Of a stretch of DNA of 64,000 bases, positions 41,046 to 53,250 are shown in pieces. The stretch covers positions 350,983,168-351,047,167 of the forward strand of contig CM048744.1 of assembly GCA_026315105.1 (NCBI GenBank), given 5' to 3'. The first letter of the stretch is position 1; every line of letters begins with the position of its first letter. Both the position numbers and the translations under genes were made by a program. This stretch comes from Locusta migratoria. Lineage: Eukaryota; Arthropoda; Insecta; Orthoptera; Acrididae. Under the pieces are notes generated by a model that saw nothing but the letters and a program-made list of their open reading frames with translations, was not told the origin of the DNA and searched no databases.

Positions 41046-41915
41046 TTCAGTATCTACACTTCTACAACCACACTCCACAAGCCACCTCACAGGGTGTAGC
41101 GACGGTTACTTGCGTGCCAGTGTCACTTCCTCCTATTCCAGTCGCGTGTGGTTCGCGGAAAAAATGATTGCCTGTATGCCTCAGTGTGGGCCCCGATCTC
41201 CCTGACCTTATCCTTGTGGTCGCTTCGCGAGATATACGTAGGAGGAAGAAACATACTGGTTGACTCTTCATGAAATGTTCGATCTCGGAACTTTGATAGG
41301 TCAGTACCTCGAAATCGAACGTCCATGTTGCAGCGTTTACCACTGGAGTTTTGCTATTCATCTACGTAACGCTTTCGTTCACGCTTACTAAATGAGCCAG
41401 TGAGGAAGCATGTTGCTCTCCACTGGGTCATTTCCACGTCCTCTTTCAACCGCACTGGTATAGATTCCACACTGATGAACAATACTCATGCGGTATTGAG
41501 TATTACCTCAGAATTACGTAACCTGCTTCCTTTGTTGACGAACTACACTTCATGAGTATTCTTCCAATGAATCTCAGTCTGGCATCCTCCTTAGCCACGA
41601 CTGATTTTAAATTTGTTCCATTTCAGCACGCTCCTTGTTTCTACTCCCAGATACTGTAAGGAAGTAACTGCTTCCAGTGTTTGTCCTGTTTGTGCGTAGT
41701 TGTATAATAAAGAATCTTTCTTTCTATGTAAACGCATCACTTTTCGGTTAAGTAGAGACTCAGTTGACATTCCCTGCACCAAACGTAGATCAGCTGCAGA
41801 TTTTCCTGCGTTTCGTTACCCTTTCCTAGTTTTGCGACTACTCGATACATTACTGCATCATCCGCCAAAAAACTTACTGAACTTCCGATGTTAATTAAGA
41901 GATCATTTATATACA
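41046..41915 (-). pseudogene. CR1/Jockey-like LINE 3' part
   Basis: Minus strand: YINDLL...FLADDAVMYR (RT active site, near 41820-41930), a WCREC...LSL segment, and a C-terminal PPTYISRSDHKDKVREIGAHTE...FFPRTTRDWNR region (41123-41326). The C-terminal part is homologous to the LINE at 1306-2495. The 3' end has TGTAGAAGTGTAGAT. Multiple frameshifts. Confidence 0.78.
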
Positions 41916-43090
41916 GGGTGTCCCAGCTATCTTGTCCACCCAAAATATCTCTGGAACAATAACAGCTATTGGAAAACGACTTTCACCGGTATCAATGTAC
42001 GGCTGGGGCCCATGAATGTACATATTTGGAAACATTCTAAAACGAAAGCAAATGTCTTTTTTAACACAAACTTGTGTTTTTTTTTAAATTGACACCTTGT
42101 ATTTTTTCTTCAGCAATACATAGCATTACAAATCGCGTAAACAATGGCGTTGACTGCATCGTAATATTCCAATTACTTCCTGAGATATTACGACGCGAAG
42201 TTGACGCTTGAAAAACCCGTCCTGAAGCTCAGACGTGAACCCCATGCTGCCCGTAACCGCGATGTGATTGACATGCGTAATCGCACTTCCGTACCTACCA
42301 AGAGGTTCGAAACGAATAATACGCTATGCTGCCATCCTGCATTAAAGTCGTACATTACAGCAGCTATTTATCCCATAGGCTAGGGGTGATGCGGTTCTGT
42401 AACATATCTGTGTACCGCAACGTTAGTCACAAAGTTAACTTCGCTTATCGTTAATCCATTACTAAAAAGGTAATGCCGTTCAACGTTAAGGCTTTACTTT
42501 ACTGTAGATCTAGTGACAGTGAATCTTTCACTCATGATAGTAAAATTCATGTTGATGGTTTTAGTGAAACGAGCAGGCGGACTAAAGTTTTTACCATTGA
42601 TTTGGGAAGTTCAAGTAAGACATAGAAGATGAATGTAAACACGTTTAACCAATTAGTTTTATTATCACATAATTATCAATGTTATGTTTATCTAATGCGT
42701 TACATGACAATTTGTTTCAAATAAATGTTTCTGAACATCACTGGGTAAAATGGCCCTTTGTAGAAACTTGCACTGTGATACCAGCACTACATACTAAAGA
42801 TAGCGTTCACGTATCATGCTCAAAGTGATAACCATTGGCTTGCATACATAGGATCACTCTGCGGATGAAGGATGCCCTACTTCATGTTACTGTTTCCTTT
42901 TTGATGGCTGCACAAGCATCAATAATGCGTTGCTTCATGTCCTCTGGTGTTGTTGGTTCATGTTGGTAAACAGCATCCAACACTGCTCCCCAAAGAAAAA
43001 CATCCAGCGGTGTAAGGTCCGGAGATCGGGCAGGCCACCTAACTGGGCCACCACGTCCAATCCACCTACCAGGGAACTGTTAGGGCCTTC
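41916..43090 (-). pseudogene. Mariner/Tc1-type transposon relic
   Basis: The terminus ACAGGGTGTCCCAGC at 41918 resembles the TIR of the element at 8552. On the minus strand at about 42815-43080 a transposase C-terminus is visible: WPARSPDLTPLDVFLWGAVLD, then PEDMKQRIIDACAAI, a stop, and CMQANGYHFEH. This contains the third catalytic Asp. The rest of the gene is deleted or unrecognisable, and the second TIR was not found. SINE-like traces near 43080-43115 may mark another insertion. Confidence 0.65.
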
Positions 43091-43162
43091 GATCCCTAGA
43101 CTTCCAAACTACACTGTTCAGAATAATTTTGGGATCAATTCAGATATACACAATATACATAC

Positions 43163-45090
43163 GTACAAAAAATCCTTGGATATCACAGGAGCTACTAAAT
43201 TTAATCGATGAAAGGAGAAAATATAAAAATGCAGTAAATGAAACAGGCAAAATGGAGTACAGACGACTAAGAAATGAGATTGACAGGAAGTGCAAAATGG
43301 CTAAACAGGAGTGGCTAGAAGGCAAATGCAAGGATGTAAAAGAATGTATAAATAGAGGAAAAATAGATACAGCCTAAAGGAAAATAAAAGAAACATTTGG
43401 AGATAAGAAAAACAGCTCTATAAATATCAAGGACTCTGATGGAAAACCAGTTCTCAGCAAAGAAGGGAAAGCTGAAAGGTCGAAAGAGTATATAGAGAGG
43501 CTCTATGAAGGAAATGAACTTAGCGATAATATTGTAGAAAGGGGAAAAGAAGTAAATGAGGATGAAATGGGAGATACTATACTGAGAGATGAATTTGACA
43601 GAGCACTGAAAGACCTGAGTCGAAACAAGGCCCATGGAGTAGATGATATTCCCTCAGAGCTACTAAGTCTCCGGGAGAACCAGCCATGACAAAATTGTTT
43701 CACCTGGTGTGTAAGATGTATGAGACAGGTGAAGTACCCTCAGACTTTAAGAAAAATGTTATAATCCCCATTCCAAAGAAAGCAGGTGCAGTCAGGTGTG
43801 AAAACTACAGAACCATCAGTTTAATAACTCATGGTTGTAAAATATTAACACGAATTATTTACAGAAGGATAGAAAAGCTGGTAGAAGCCGACCTCGGGGA
43901 AGATCAGTTTGTGTTCAGGACAAATGTAGGAACTCGGGAGGCAATACTCACTTTACGGCTTATCCTAGAAGATAGATTAAGAAAAGGCAAACCTACATAT
44001 CTAGCTTTTTTAGATTTGGAGAAGGCTTTTGACAATGTTGATTGGAATAAATTCTTTCAAGTTCTGAAGCAAGCAGGAGTAAAATACAGGGAGCGTAAGG
44101 TTATTTACAACTTGTACAAAAACCAGACAGCGGTTGTCAGAGTTGAAGGGCATGAAAGGGATGCATTGGTTGGAATGGGAGTAAGACAGGGTTGTAGTCT
44201 TTCTCCATTGTTATTCAATTTGTACATTGAGCAAGCTATAAAGGAAAGCAAGGACAAATTTGGAGAAGGAATTAAGGTTCAGGGTGTAGAAATAAAAACA
44301 CTGCGTTTTGCCGACGACATAGTAATTCTGTCAGATACAGCAAAGGACCTGGAAGAGCAATTGAACGGAATGGACAGTGTGCTGAAAGGTGCATATAAGA
44401 TAAACATTAACAAGAGCAAAACAAGGGTAATGGAGTGCAGTCTAAGAAAATCAGGTGAGGCTGAAGGAATTAGATTAGGTAACGAAGCAATAAAGGACGT
44501 AAATGAGTTTTGTTACTTGGACAGTAAAATAACAAATGATGGTCGCAGTACAGAGGATATAAAATGCAGAATGGCAATGAGTAGAAAAGCGTTCTTGAAA
44601 AAGAGAAATTTGTTACCATCGAATATTGATTTAAGCCTAAGGAAGTCCTTTCTGAAAGCATTTGTATGGAGTGTTGCCTTGTATGGGAGTGAGACATGGA
44701 CGATAAACAGTGCGGACAGGAAGAGGATTGAGGCGTTTGAAATGTGGTGCTACAGAAGAATGCTGAAGATTAGGTGGGTGGATCACGTAACTAATGAGGA
44801 GGTACTGAACAGTATTGGGGAGAAAAGAAATTTCTGCCATACCTTGACTAAAAGAAGGGATAGATTGTTAGGGCACATTCTTAGACATCAAGGAATTGTG
44901 AATTTAGCGTTAGAGGGAAGTGTGTGGGGTAAAATCCGCAGAGGAAGACCAAGAGATGGATACAGTAAGCAGATTCAGACAGATGTAGGTTGCCGTTCTT
45001 ATGTGGAGATGAAGAGGCTTGCTCAGGATAGGGTATTGTGAAGAGCAGCATCAAACCAGTCTCCGGACTGAAGACCACAACAACAACAAC
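43163..45090 (+). pseudogene. RTE-like LINE copy 2
   Basis: Same element as 29848-31783, starting within a few bases of the same point (TACAAAAAATCC) and ending in GACCACAACAACAACAAC. Disablements: TAA at about 43374 (Lys in copy 1), a base loss near 43668 that breaks the frame, and TGA at 45039-45041 where copy 1 has Trp. The main frame 43686-45041 (451 residues) keeps NYRTISL, QFVFRTN, LEKAFDNVDW and RFADDIVIL. No clear target duplication. Confidence 0.9.
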
Positions 45091-45299
45091 AACACATATG
45101 GTAACGTATTTTATTCAGATATTGGTTACAATGGTAATTCGTGTGTGATACAGTACAATATTTTGCTGTCTCAACTCTTTACTTGACGTTTACATGACGT
45201 TTACTTAGAGCGAGGCATCGTGGGGCTATCATAATAGTGAACCTGTCTTTCTCGTTGCTCTCTAATATAGTGTGTCATTGTTGTAATGAATGACGTGGA

Positions 45300-45420
45300 T
45301 GGTTTGGGATGGTATACCTTCCCTAGTGGATGTGTACAATCACTTAAAAGGCCAGTGAAAGCGTACCATAAAAAGAGAAATACACATCCACTAGTGAAGG
45401 TGTACCATCAGCGTCCCCAG
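45300..45420. repeat. Palindrome, 27-bp stem
   Basis: ATGGTATACCTTCCCTAG...GGATGTGT at about 45309-45335 is the near-perfect inverse of ACACATCCACTAG...GGTGTACCAT at about 45389-45415. A related palindrome lies at 48703-48852. Confidence 0.8.
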
Positions 45421-46059
45421 TTAGTGGATGTGTACAGGAGTGGGAGTAGATTGTGTGCAGCGCACAGCAGGTGCGTTTTACACGTCTCTGTGGGAGGGCT
45501 GGAGAAGTACCGAGCTGGCTTCGACGGCTGCAGCGTTCCAGCAGTGCTTTCGTCGCCATGGTAGGCTAAACACTGCAACAATGGTTGACTCGGTGAAGTT
45601 CTACGAACATCTTAAAGTACAATGGGAAAGCCGAATTATAATGGTATGTTTTTGGACCACGAAAAATACGAATCACTCATCAGCAAGGTTAAAACACTAA
45701 AAACTGGACGAAAGAAGGACGGCAACGACTACAAGTTGTTGAAAAGGTATGAAGTACTCGAGGTAAATGGAATAACGCAATTAATATAAGTTGAGCTGAA
45801 GAAGACAAGATAAAGTACTGTGTTTATGATGAAGAATTGTATGATATTATGCATGACGCTCATTATGTGAACCTATTTTACAAATAAATAAATAAATATA
45901 AAAAATGTCAAAAGTTAAAAGAAAGGGATTTTAGTGAAGTCTATGCTGTTCAAGAGTTAAATTCGAGATGTCAAGTTGATCTTATCGACTTCCAATCGCA
46001 ACCAGAACGAGACTGCAAGTTCATAACGGTGTATCAGGACCATCTTACTAAAGTCGTTG

Positions 46060-46233
46060 GCGTGGCGGAGTGGCCGAGCGCATTGAGCAGCTATGCTCCT
46101 ATGGGCAAGGCCGTTCCCCGTCGGGGATTCGAATTCCCTCTCATGCTTGGATGTTTGTGCTCTCTTTAGTATAAATTAGTTCAAAAGTAGTTTGTAAGTT
46201 TAGGGACTATGACTCCGCAAACATCTGATTTGA
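46060..46233 (+). mobile_element. SINE-1b inserted in the integrase pseudogene
   Basis: Head GCGTGGCGGAGTGGCCGAGC, reversed-order SINE-1b middle and GTAAGTTTAGGGACTATGAC. ACTAAAGTCGTTG (46047-46059) and ACTAAATTCGTTG (46234-46246) are the duplication with one mismatch. Confidence 0.9.
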
Positions 46234-47115
46234 ACTAAATTCGTTGTCCTCTGGCCACTGAAGTCGAAAACAGCTGAGTAGGTATGCGAGAACATTATTG
46301 ACATTTTTACATTGTTAGGCGCTTCTTCAGTGTTGCAGTGAGACAATGGTCGAGAGTTAGTTATCAAAATAATGAAGAGTTTAACTGGCCAATTTTAAGA
46401 CTGTGCACTGTAAGCCTAGACACAGCCAGAGTCACGGCTGCGTAGAGCAAGCCAATCAAGACATAGAAAATATGCTGACCAAATGGATGCAGAAACACAA
46501 CACCTCGGAGTGGAGCCGTGCACTGCGGGTTGTCCAGTTATTGAGGAACAGCGCTGTGCATTTTGCAATTAAAACGTCCCCATACGAAGCGATGTTCGGA
46601 CGCCCTCTTAAACACGGGTTGTCCTCATCAAGTTTACCTCCTGAGGCACTGGCGAACGCTCACTCTGAGGAAGATCTTGAAAATATAATTAATGAAGTTA
46701 GTTGCAGCAGCGAGAAAGGGACTGAGGCATTACAAAATAATGACTACACCAGTACAAGAGGATAATGTACCAACAGGAACAGAGGATGAGTACAGAGAGA
46801 AAGAATGTGTTCCTTGCGATAATGAATCCTGCCTGACTGATTCAGGTGAGTCAACTCCTGCTATTAAAAGGCACAGAACTGAGGCGTACAAGTGCTTACA
46901 AGAACAAGCACAAAGAATGCAGCATTGCTCAGATAGAAGTTTGCCACCAGCGGAGAAGGGATGCACAGTAAGAGTTCCAGTTCACGACTGCGATCGAGGA
47001 AGAGGAGACGCAAGGTCGATCTTGGGTGTCATCCTCGAGACAACGGCTGATGGCTTCTACCGAATCGGAACGAGAGATGATATGCTGAGCCAGCTCTATG
47101 CAAGGTAATGATATG

Positions 47116-47116
<1 letters not shown>

Positions 47117-47157
<41 letters not shown>
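47117..47157. repeat. (CA)n microsatellite
   Basis: About 41 bp of CA repeat inside the C-terminal part of the integrase pseudogene. Confidence 0.95.
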
Positions 47158-47162
<5 letters not shown>

Positions 47163-47431
47163 GGGCGGTGCGATATGCGACTGCGACATTTTGTTTCAGG
47201 TCCCACTTCAGGACTTGCCCTCTTAGAATAATCTCAGAGGAGGAAGTGGCAGCAGATAAAACTGTCGCCTTGAGGACAGTTGCGACGTCTCAGTCGACAG
47301 AAGGCGACCAGGGTTTCTTCAAATGCAACTGCCAGCACAGATGTCAGATTCTGAGGCGCTTCTGCAAAAAGAAAAATGTGTTGTGCAATTCTAAGTGCCA
47401 CAGAGCATGTTCTTGCTGTAATAAATGAATT

Positions 47432-48555
47432 TTATATAATATAAATATTTCTCTAATTGCAGCTCATAAATGAAAGTTTTGTAATGTGACAATGTTTTTT
47501 TCAGTATCATTAATTTTATGTGATATGACGGATTTGATTTTGTAGTAGCATTAATTGTATATGATACAACTATGTTTTCAAACTGTAGTTCCTAAAATAA
47601 AGCTAACAAAAGTAACTACATTTTGCTGTTGCTCTCATGGTTTAAGTTCTCTGCCTCTTCACAGTGAAGGTGTGCTTTCACTGACGATTGTGAACTATCC
47701 GAAGTTAATTTGTATTGTCCAGTAATGGTACAAGACAACAGAATGAATGTAGTTGTCACCTTTTGGTTGTTGTTATGTCATAGAATAGAGCAGCTATTGT
47801 GGAGCACAGAGGAGGAACGAATGTACGTTTTTGATGAGTTCTGTTTTGTTTTTATTTCGATTGTTTGTGCGTCTCATCAGTTTCCTCTACCTTTCTACAC
47901 TCTGAACATTGTTCTTGAGAGCAAAAATAAAGCGATGGAGATCACGCAGCTAACAATCTTCAGTACACTAGTCTACATTTCACCTTGCTGATTGCTGAAA
48001 GAAAATATCTCTATTTATTCCAGAGGGATTTGAAACACAGCGATTAAACTTAAATGACATGTATTGTCCAATAAAAAAACTTCATTAATAACTTACAAAC
48101 TGTGGGTTGTAGAATTTTTAGCGGAATCTTCGAGTAGGTGGTGGATGCTGGTTTCTATTCTAATTTGTTGTACCATTAATATTGGCAACAGTTTATTATT
48201 ATTTGTCATAACTTAAGTGCTGAAACTATACGCTTGTAAGTAAAATATAACGAGTACATAATCTACAACAACAACACTATCTAGTTCTGTCTTTTAGATG
48301 CAAAATAATCTTTTCAACATCTTCAATAGGTGAGTAAATTTTTCTTCGAAAACAAATTTTGATATATTTTAGATACCGTTAATTGTCCAAAATATAAGGT
48401 TTATAGTTCTAATACTTTGCCCAATTCAAAATTTCGTGAAAGCCCATTTTTTTTTATCTCCATAAAATTTTACATGTGCCAGTTAGTCACAGTTCTGTAA
48501 AACGTTGGAGTGCTCTATTCAAACGTTTCAGTTTTTACAATATGCGATAACAGGT
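47432..48555. other. No recognisable gene
   Basis: AT-rich. The 93-codon frame at 47710-47991 has no family signature. Confidence 0.5.
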
Positions 48556-48561
48556 GGGGCC

Positions 48562-48852
48562 CAGCGCACAACAGGTGCGCCTTTCATGTCGCTGGGCGAT
48601 GGGAGGGGGAAGCACGGAGGAGGCTGCAACTGCCGCTGTACTGTGTGCTGTTATGGCAGCGCTCGTCTTAGTGCCAGCCGTGGTCCAAAGTCCCTGCTCC
48701 TAGCCAGTGAAGGAATACCTTCCCTAGCGATGGTGCTCAGTCCCTCGTGAATGTTTACTGTTAAGGCCGAAGTAGAAACAATAATCCACATTCACTAGAG
48801 GGACCAGTGAAGGTGCACCATCACTACTGAAGGTATAACTTCACTGGAACTT
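48562..48852. repeat. Direct repeat and long palindrome related to 45300-45535
   Basis: AGCGCACAACAGGTGCG at 48562 matches AGCGCACAGCAGGTGCG at about 45458. CCAGTGAAGGAATACCTTCCC (48703 on) pairs with the inverted GAAGGTATAACTTCACTGG ending near 48852, with arms of about 50-60 bp. Confidence 0.75.
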
Positions 48853-48931
48853 CCACAGTCACTGTAGCATGATCACATGACACATCGAACGGCCAGTAGT
48901 ACACTTGCACACCATGAGTGACGGTTGTGAG

Positions 48932-50341
48932 GGTTGTTGTTGCTGTGGTCTTCAGTCCGCAGACTGGTTTGATGCAGCTCTCCCCAACACCCTATCCTGA
49001 GCATGCCTCTTCAACTCCACATAACGACAACCTACATCTGTTTAAATCTGCTTACTGTATCCATCTCTTGGTCTTCCTCTGCGGTTTTTACACCACACAC
49101 TTCCTTCCAACGCTAATTTCACAATTCCTTGACGTCTAAGTATGTGTCCTACCAACCGATAAATTCTTTTAGTCAAGGTATGCCAAAAATTCCTTTTCGC
49201 CCCACTTCTGTTCAGTATCTCCTCATTAGTTACGCGATCCACCCACCTAATCTTCAGCATTCTTCTGTAGCACCACATTTCAAAAGGCTCTATCCTCTTC
49301 CTGCCCACAATGTTTATCGTCCATGTTTCACTCCCATACAAGGCAACACTCCACACAAATGCCTTCAGAAAGGACTTCCTTAGGCTTTAATCAATATTCG
49401 ATGTTAACAAATTTATCTTCTTCAAGAATGCTTTTCTGCCCATTGCCATTATGCATTTTATATCCTCTGTAATGTGACCATCATTTGTTATTTTACTGCC
49501 CAAGTAACAAAACTCATCTACCTCCTTTATTGTTTCGTTACCTAATCTAACTCCTTGAGCATCACCTAATTTTCTTAGACTGCACTCCATTACGCTAGTT
49601 TGGCTCTTGTTAATCTTCATGTTGTATGCACCTTTCAGCACACTGTCCATTCCGTTCAACTGCTCTTCCAGGTCCTTTGCTGTCTCTTACAGTAATGTTT
49701 TTAATTCTTCACCCTGAACTTTAATTCTTTCTCCTAATTTCTCCTTGCTTTCCTTTATAGCTTGCTCAATGTACAAATTGAATAACGATGGAGAAAGGCT
49801 ACATCCCTGTCTTACTCCCTTCCCAAACACTGCATCCCTTTCATGCCCTTCAACTCTGACAACCGCTGCCGGTTTTTTGTACAAGTAAATAACCTTACGC
49901 TCCCTATATTTTACTCCTGCTTGCTTCAACATTGTCAAAAGGCTTCTCCAAATCTACAAAAGCTAGATATGTAGGTTTGCCTTTTCTTAATCTACTAGGA
50001 TAAGCCATAAAGTGAGTATTGCCTCCCGTGTGCCTACATCTGTCCTGAACCCAAACTGATCTTCCCCGAGGTCAGCTTCTACCACCTTTTCCATCCTTCT
50101 GTAACTGATTCGTGTTAATATTTTGCAACCATGACTTATTAAACTGATGGTTGTATAGTTTTCACACCTGTCTGCGCCTACTTTCTTTAGAATAGAGATT
50201 ATAACGTTTTTCTTAAAGTCTGAGGGTACTTCACCTGTCTCATACATCTTACACACCAGGTGAAACAGTTTTGTCATGGCTGGTTCTCCGGGAGACGTCA
50301 GCAGCTCTGAGGAAATATCATCTACTCCAGGGGCCTTCTGT
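48932..50341 (-). pseudogene. RTE-like LINE copy 3
   Basis: Minus strand, 3' tail at 48932-48942. Retains NYTTISL, QFGFRTD, GVRQGCSLSPSLFN and the C-terminal RRGRPRDGYSKQI. Compared with copy 4, 24 bp are missing near 49690, which removes exactly the RFADDIVI active-site segment. A further deletion lies near 49930. 5'-truncated at KAPGVDD. Confidence 0.9.
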
Positions 50342-50353
50342 GACTGTATCAAT

Positions 50354-50558
50354 CAAAAAATGTTCAAAAGTTTGTAAAGCTTATGTGACTTAACTGCAGG
50401 GTCATCAGTCCCTAAACTTACAAACTACTTATGAACTAACTTATAGTAAAGACAGTACAAACATCCTTGTCCGAGGGGAGATTCGAACCCCCTACGGGGC
50501 AAGGCTTCGCTCATCGAAAATAGCGCCTCAATGCGCTCGGCCGCTCCGCCGCGGCGGT
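50354..50558 (-). mobile_element. SINE-1b
   Basis: Minus-strand copy with GCGGAGCGGCCGAGCGCATT head region. TATCAAT flanks it at 50347-50353 and 50559-50565. Confidence 0.88.
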
Positions 50559-50559
50559 T

Positions 50560-51475
50560 ATCAATGGACTCTCGAGGGATATTTGGCCATTCTTGAAAAA
50601 AATGTTCAAATGTTTGTAGTGCTTATGGGACTTAACTACGGGGTCATCAGTCCCTAAATTTACGAACTACTTATTTACTAGATAATACTAAGGATGGCAC
50701 AAATATCCATGCCCGCGTGGGGATTCGAACCCCCTACCGTAGTGGCCGTGCAGACCGTGACTGGAGCACCGCAGAACACTCGGCCACCGTGGCCGGCTGG
50801 CAATTCTTCCATGAGTGCAATATCCAGTTGTGGGAGATGCTGATGTGGCTGTAATGCGTCTGCCAAACGCATCCCATACTTTCTCAATCGGATTAGGTCC
50901 GGTGAACAAGCTGGTCACTCCATTCGTTCAATTTCCTCAGTTTCAAGCATTGTGTCTACCAGTGTAGTTCTGTGGGGACGAGCGTGTTCGTCAACCAGAC
51001 GGAACTCATATGGTACCAGCATAGAGGATAACAAAAGGTCGAAGGATCTCGTCTCTATTCCTCTGAGCAGTCAAAGTGCCATTCTTAACGACATAGAGGT
51101 CTGTACGTCCGCCAATACTGACTCCTGCTCCCACCATTCGTCCACCACCAAGATATGGTGATGTTTCTTCCACATAAGCAAGATAGTTCCGAGTTCCACG
51201 TTCTCTCGAGATGAGGGAACGACGATTGTTCGGTTGAACACAAAATTTTGAATAATCTGTGAACAGAATCCGACGCTATTCATTAAGACTCCAATCCTGA
51301 TGTTCCAACATTTGGTTTCTGAGGGCTAAACGGTGTCGTGGTTTTAATGGGATACACTACATTGTGCGTAGAGGCCACATTCCGAGAAAGCTATTTCGGA
51401 CTGTATGTATTGATATTGCGCGTCCTGTTGCTACCTGGAGGATGCGTTGAGCTGAATAGTATTTAGTCTCTTCTC
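50560..51475 (-). pseudogene. Tc1-like transposase relic hit by SINEs
   Basis: On the minus strand in several frames: LNE-stop-RRILFTDYSKFCVQPNNRR, then YVEETSPYLGGGRMVGAGVSIGGRTDLYVVKNGTLTAQR, and TGPNPIEKVWDAFGRRIT (50798-50910). It continues across the SINE into WPNIPRESID (50560-50595). Canonical Tc1 has DESRF in the first block, DNARPH in the second and SPDLNPIEH in the third; the second was not found. Multiple stops. Confidence 0.8.
50596..50798 (-). mobile_element. SINE-1 inserted in the Tc1 relic
   Basis: Complete minus-strand copy. GGCCATTCTT (50585-50594) and GGCAATTCTT (50799-50808) form the duplication. Confidence 0.92.
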
Positions 51476-51545
51476 TCGACGGTAAGGACGTAGCCAAAGG
51501 GGCATCTTGGGGGTAGGGACCTCCCTCTATCACCTGAACGATAAA

Positions 51546-51606
51546 ATACTTATGCTAAGGACAACACACACACCCATGGTCGATGGTGGACTCGAACCTC
51601 CGAAGG
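51546..51606 (-). mobile_element. SINE-2 middle fragment
   Basis: Contains GCTAAGGACAACACACACACCC and reversed B box GACTCGAACCTCCG only. Confidence 0.75.
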
Positions 51607-52480
51607 GCATAAATGAAATAAGACACGACCTAGCTACCGTGTAGTGAAACTGATACGCACTATCGACAGTCAAGAAAGCCATCTATAGATTTTAATTATC
51701 GATACATCGATAACAGCATCGGCTATTGCCCAGTCCTCCTTTAGCCGTTGTCCATTGTTGGTCTTACTCCATTACTACTATGTTAAGCACTGCAGTGGAA
51801 TGCTGCCACTGCCGTTTATTTCTTTTGTGTTGTTAAAAGATAAGTTTCCAATTATGAATAAGTTCATAACAAGAAAAAAGAGAAACACCGACTTTCATTT
51901 GTCCACTATCGTTATGGTTAAGTTCAAATACGTTCTACTGTAATAGCTTATTTATATATTTACAGCAGAGGAGTCGTTATTAGGAGAGGCAATATTTCAG
52001 CATATCATAAGGCACCTCACTCAGTACGTGTAATAGTTTTTAAAGTTAGATTTAAGAGTAATATTTTATCTAGAGGATGGGTACGATGCAATGTCACTAA
52101 GAGTAAAAGAACCAATAATCTTGAAAATAAAATTATAGACTTACGCTTCCTATATCAATATGCAAGGTAATTATACTGATGCAAAAGTTAAGGCAGATTT
52201 TGCGAAACACCAAACTATAGACGTGGCTGACAGGCAGCGAGCTTGGTGACATGCAACCGTGTCGTTGCCAGTGTTCAAATACAAAGAAACACTTGTAAGT
52301 TTCTCTTTAACCATTCGGACCCCCCCCCCCCCCCTTTGACAATGTCCTAGCTACGTGACTGTCGATGGGGTGTTAACCGGAGATAACGGTGATCTCTTAC
52401 TGATGTTACTCGTGCATGAACTTGGCCTTGCCTTCTTTTAACTGTTCCTGTTGTCGCGTCCAGGTCCTGGAAATTACACT
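51607..52480. other. No recognisable gene; poly-C tract
   Basis: Run of about 16 C at 52320-52335. No coding signature. Confidence 0.5.
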
Positions 52481-52484
52481 TTGA

Positions 52485-53250
52485 GGTACTCTAATAAGCA
52501 CACTAGGACACTCTGGATATCGCAAACCGACGCACACAGGTCTGTATTTACACGCCAGCAGTTGCCATCACCCTTCCGTTCTTAAAACATTGGTGCACAG
52601 AGCACACTGTATGTCGGATGGCGAGAACTTGGAAAAACTCAAGAACATCTTCAAAGCGAATGGATATTCCCAACAACAGACTCGCAGAGCATTCAATGTT
52701 AAACCGAGAATGCAAAGAGATGACCTGGAGGAAGAAGATTGCGTCAGATCGAGAGCGTTCTTGCCCTACGTGGGTGCTCTTTCTTCAAAGATCGGTACAA
52801 TTCACCAAAAACATCAAGTTAAAGTAATCTTCCGGCCACCTATGAAGTTCGCAGCATTAGTCGGATCTGTGAAAGATGATCTGTTGCTTAGAAAGTCTGG
52901 TGTGTGTCAGATACCATGTGGAAATTGCGAATGTTCATATATAGGACAGACAACCCGCACTGTCCACGAAAGATGTGTCGAACACCGGAGATACACTCGT
53001 TTATTACAGCTAGACTAGTCAGCTGTAGCAGAACATTGTTTAGATAAAGGGCATTCAATGAATTGCAGTGAATTGAAGATTTTAACACCAATTCTTCATT
53101 TTGGGACGCAATTTTTAAAGAAGCAGTAGAAATTAGAATATCAGAAAATTTAATAAACAGAGATAATGGTTTTAATTTGGACAAGGCGTGGAATCCTGCA
53201 CTTAATGAAATAAAATTACAGAGATGTCGACAAGGTGTTGCCACCACAGA
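52485..53250 (+). pseudogene. Penelope-like element: RT C-terminus and GIY-YIG endonuclease
   Basis: Begins at about 52485 with STLGHSGYRKPTHTGLYLH, the end of a Penelope-type reverse transcriptase. It continues ...LVHRAHCMSDGENLEKL and AFLPYVGALSSKIG. The GIY-YIG domain is CQIPCGNCECSYIGQTTRTVHERCVEHRR (in two runs, 52910-53005). TAG at 53016-53018 interrupts the frame. It resumes SAVAEHCLDKGHSMNC, shifts frame near 53100, and ends with EIRISENLINRDNGFNLDKAWNPA. 5'-truncated; followed directly by its terminal repeat. Confidence 0.88.

Larger units (their letters stand above)
45458..47428 (+). pseudogene. KRBA2/Ginger-like integrase pseudogene
   Basis: Resembles integrase-type proteins of the KRBA2/Ginger group. 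In order: KYESLISKVKTLKTGRKK...KRYEVL (45650-45770), YCVYDEELYDIMHDAH (about 45810-45870), and CQVDLIDFQSQP...FITVYQDHLTK with the first catalytic Asp (45970-46050). After a SINE insertion come LQ-stop-DNGREL with the second Asp (46330-46365) and SHGCVEQANQDIENM with the Glu (46430-46475). The Cys-rich C-terminus is CNCQHRCQILRRFCKKKNVLCNSKCHRACSCCNK in two runs (47325-47428). Stops, a SINE and a CA microsatellite break it. It may be a dead transposon gene, and no intact copy is in the window. Confidence 0.72.

Noticed and set aside
47117..47157. CRISPR-like repeat array
   Set aside because: Simple CA repeat. No spaced direct repeats of CRISPR type were seen anywhere in the window.
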